Below, piece by piece: positions 60,930-63,384 of a stretch of DNA of 63,384 nucleotides (positions are counted from its first letter, which is position 1; every line of letters begins with the position of its first letter). Location: assembly GCA_039193195.1 (NCBI GenBank), contig JBCCWS010000034.1, forward strand, positions 1 to 63,384, written 5' to 3'. The notes under the pieces were generated by a model. The model did not search any database. It worked only from the letters and a program-made list of their open reading frames with translations, and had not been told where the DNA came from. The DNA comes from Pseudomonadota bacterium. GTDB taxonomy: Bacteria > Pseudomonadota > Gammaproteobacteria > Steroidobacterales > JBCBZW01. A program made the position numbers and the translations under genes.

Positions 60930-63248
60930 ATGATTCGTGCCCGTTCCTTCTGCCTGCTCGCCGTCCCGGTCTGGCTCCTCGCCTCGGCCTTGCCTGCCGC
61001 TGGCGCGCAAACCCAAGGAGCCGCCGTCGTGCCCACCACCGATACGGCGCCTACCAGCGCCAGACTGCTCACGAACGAGGCCATCTTCGAAGAGAAGCAC
61101 TACAAGCCAGCGAAGCCAGAGCGCCTGCAGTGGCTCCCCGATGGCGGCTACGCGATGCTCGAGGTCGCGCAGGCCGACGGTGAGACTGACGCCGAAGACG
61201 ACGAGAACCCACCTAAGGAAATCATACGCTATGACGCGGAGACGGGCGAGAGAACGGTGCTCGTGGGCCTCCCTCAACTCACCCCTGCGGGCGCCGATGA
61301 GCCGCTGGTAGTAGACGACTACCACTGGAGCGAGGATCGCACGCAGCTCCTGCTGTACACCAACAGTCAAAAGGTGTGGCGCAAGAAAACTCGTGGCGAC
61401 TACTGGGTGCTCTCCTTGGACAGCGGCAAGCTGCGCCAGCTGGGCGGCATCGCTGAGCCCGCGAGCCTGCAGTTTGCCAAGTTCTCACCCGACGGACGCC
61501 AGGTGGCCTACGCGCGAGATGCCGATGTATTCGTGGAAGACCTGTCGTCCGGCGAGATCACCCGCCTCACCAGCCGTGAGAGCGATGCCAACTTGAACGG
61601 CATCACCAGCTGGGCCTACGAGGAGGAGTTCGGGATCCGCGACGGTTTTCGCTGGAGCCCCGACGGCAGCCGCATCGCCTTCTGGCAGTTCGACACGAGC
61701 GGCGTGCGCGACTTCGTCCTCATCAATAACACCGATGAGCTCTACCCGACACTTACCCATCTGCCTTATCCGAAGGTCGGTGAGACGGTGTCCGCGGCAC
61801 GCATCGGCGTGGTCACTATCGGCGGCGGAGCCACCGTGTGGATGGATCTGCCGGGCGACCCGCGCCAGATGTACATCCCACGCATGGACTGGGCCGGCGA
61901 TCGCAGCGACGCGGTGCTGATCCAACACGTCAACCGCAAGCAGGATACCAACACGCTCTACTACGGCGATGCCACCAGCGGCAAGACCCAGCCCATCTTC
62001 GTCGAACGTGAGAACGAGCACCTGGACGACTTCTTCGACGTCACCTGGCTGGATGACGGCCGCGCCTTCACATGGATGAGCGAACGCAGCGGTTGGCGCC
62101 ACGTGCTGCGCGTGTCCAGCGACGGCGGACGGGTGCAGGACCTCACCCCCGGAGACTTCGACGTGGTGGCACTCGTGCACGTCGATGAGGATCACAACCG
62201 AATCTACTTCGTCGCCTCGCCAGACGACGCCACCCAACGCTACCTCTACCAAGCGCCCCTCGACAGCGAGGGCGCCCCCAAGCGCATTACCCCCGCCGAC
62301 ACTGCGGGCACCAACGCCTACGACATTTCGGACGATGGCCTTTGGGCCGTGCACTCCCACTCGCGCTTCGACCAACCCGCGCAGTACCACCTGGTCGCCC
62401 TGCCGGACCACGTTCGCGCCCGCACGCTGGAAGACAACGCCGCCCTGCGCGAGAAGCTCGATGCGCTCGAACTCGGCCGCCACGAGTTCTTCCGCGTCAC
62501 GGCCCAAGACGGCGTGCCCCTAGACGGTTTCCTGATGTACCCGCCGGACTTCGACCCGACGAGACGCTACCCCATCCTCTTCTACGTGTACGGTGAGCCC
62601 GCCGGAACGACCGTCGTTGACCAGTGGAAGGATCAGCGCACGCTCTGGCACCTACTCATGACCCAACGGGGCTACTTGGTCGCCTCAGTCGACAACCGCG
62701 GAGCTCGCACCCCGCGCGGCCGGGACTGGCGTAAAGCGGTGTACGGCCAGATCGGTATCCTCTCCGCGCGCGATCAGGCGGACGCGCTGAAGGCGATGCT
62801 CGCCCGCTTCGACTTCATCGATCCCGACCGCGTGGGCATCTGGGGCCATTCGGGAGGCGGCTCGATGACCCTCAACATGCTGTTCCGCTACCCCGATCAG
62901 TACCACGTAGGAGTATCGCGCGCCCCCGTGCCGGACCAGCGCCTGTACGACGCAATCTACCAGGAGCGTTACTCGGGCTTGCTCGAGGACTACGCGGACG
63001 CGTACACCCAGGCCTCGCCCATTACCCATGCCAAGCACCTGAAGGGCAGACTGCTGCTGGTGCACGGCACGGGCGATGACAACGTGCACTACCAGGGCAG
63101 CGAACGCTTGATCAACGAACTCGTCAAGCACAACCGGCGCTTCGAGTTCCTCTCCTACCCAAACCGCGACCATCGCATCGACTCCGGCGAGGGCACGTCG
63201 CTGCACCTACACGATACGATGACCGCGTACTTCGAGGAGCACCTCTAG
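60930..63248 (+). CDS. Dipeptidyl peptidase IV-type S9 peptidase
   Basis: A 772-residue secreted serine peptidase. It has a signal peptide (LLAVPVWLLASALPAAGA), an eight-bladed propeller (FSPDGRQVAYARD, WSPDGSRIAFW) with the N-terminus-binding Glu pair in WAYEEEFGI, and a C-terminal alpha/beta-hydrolase domain. The latter has the nucleophile GHSGGGS (Ser641), Asp in HGTGDDNVHYQ and His in NRDHRI. The Glu motif defines dipeptidyl peptidase IV: removal of N-terminal dipeptides, often X-Pro. It probably acts in the periplasm on imported peptides. Confidence 0.92.
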   Translation: MIRARSFCLLAVPVWLLASALPAAGAQTQGAAVVPTTDTAPTSARLLTNEAIFEEKHYKPAKPERLQWLPDGGYAMLEVAQADGETDAEDDENPPKEIIRYDAETGERTVLVGLPQLTPAGADEPLVVDDYHWSEDRTQLLLYTNSQKVWRKKTRGDYWVLSLDSGKLRQLGGIAEPASLQFAKFSPDGRQVAYARDADVFVEDLSSGEITRLTSRESDANLNGITSWAYEEEFGIRDGFRWSPDGSRIAFWQFDTSGVRDFVLINNTDELYPTLTHLPYPKVGETVSAARIGVVTIGGGATVWMDLPGDPRQMYIPRMDWAGDRSDAVLIQHVNRKQDTNTLYYGDATSGKTQPIFVERENEHLDDFFDVTWLDDGRAFTWMSERSGWRHVLRVSSDGGRVQDLTPGDFDVVALVHVDEDHNRIYFVASPDDATQRYLYQAPLDSEGAPKRITPADTAGTNAYDISDDGLWAVHSHSRFDQPAQYHLVALPDHVRARTLEDNAALREKLDALELGRHEFFRVTAQDGVPLDGFLMYPPDFDPTRRYPILFYVYGEPAGTTVVDQWKDQRTLWHLLMTQRGYLVASVDNRGARTPRGRDWRKAVYGQIGILSARDQADALKAMLARFDFIDPDRVGIWGHSGGGSMTLNMLFRYPDQYHVGVSRAPVPDQRLYDAIYQERYSGLLEDYADAYTQASPITHAKHLKGRLLLVHGTGDDNVHYQGSERLINELVKHNRRFEFLSYPNRDHRIDSGEGTSLHLHDTMTAYFEEHL

Positions 63249-63384
63249 CCTGCTTTATTCATGAGGTGTGGCGTTGAGCCCCTGAGATGAGATCGTAGGG
63301 CGTTGACCGCAGCTGAGCGAGTGCCTGTGAGGCGTTCTCAGGGTTGAGGCCGGCGTTTTCCGAGTGTTGGGGTCGCTCATGCAG
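63249..63384. other. Window tail, possible partial gene on minus strand
   Basis: The minus strand is open from the window edge to a TGA at 63261-63259 (42 codons, no start inside the window). The residues are not recognisable, so this may be the end of an incoming gene or chance. Confidence 0.2.

Noticed and set aside
61485-62507. Minus-strand open frame (340 codons)
   Set aside because: Antisense to the DPP-IV gene; the Val/Gly-rich product has no family character.

Overview
The window comes from a GC-rich bacterium, most likely a marine or soil gammaproteobacterium (xanthomonad- or Woeseia-like). This rests on gene content: a zrg-type zinc cluster under Zur, MerC beside Zur, DUF1826 beside a COG0523 GTPase, paired DUF3526 permeases, a proBA locus, and FG-GAP proteins with a dockerin-like tail. 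GTG and TTG starts are common. I saw no tRNA, rRNA or CRISPR array.

Layout. 1-3432: the end of one gene, then a serine/threonine kinase-TPR gene broken by stops and frameshifts, then a fragment ending in a PEP-CTERM-like tail. 3873-4811: secreted esterase. 5182-16133: a zinc-starvation region with zur and merC facing a five-gene zrg cluster (His-rich protein, DUF3299, ABC ATPase, FtsX-like permease, COG0523 GTPase), a tricorn protease homologue, then a second Zur-type unit (GTPase plus DUF1826). Two Zur-box-like sites head the two units. 16209-22839: a MITE-like element, an ABC-2 export operon, a DUF2946 protein and two envelope proteins. 23096-39900: mostly chromosomal housekeeping: a BTAD-hydrolase fusion, solute-binding protein, rhomboid, proB-proA-MmcQ, a TIR protein, a DegP-type protease, a 2-hydroxyacid dehydrogenase followed by a second MITE-like element, a membrane glutaredoxin, a tightly overlapping transporter/aldo-keto reductase/TIGR04076/GNAT operon, an ABC exporter and ada.

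39901-50619 is accessory DNA: a degraded IS5-family element, a two-gene AAA ATPase module, a RES/Xre toxin-antitoxin pair, and a TIR-NACHT-FGE protein whose last 141 coding bases are copied about 250 bp downstream. The two copies differ at 16 positions, and every difference falls on an adenine of the downstream copy (coding strand). That is the signature of a diversity-generating retroelement: variable repeat 47415-47555, template repeat 47164-47304. A perfect 12-bp hairpin lies between them. No reverse transcriptase or Avd gene is visible in the window; the usual place for the RT is taken by the toxin-antitoxin pair. The implied biology is a TIR/NACHT immune-type effector with a hypervariable sensor tip whose mutagenesis machinery is in trans or lost.

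50734-59479: large secreted proteins (two FG-GAP/TSP3/dockerin-like paralogues, a beta-helix protein, a propeller-like protein). 59628-63248: an Lrp regulator divergent from a LysE exporter with a palindrome between them, then a DPP-IV-type peptidase.
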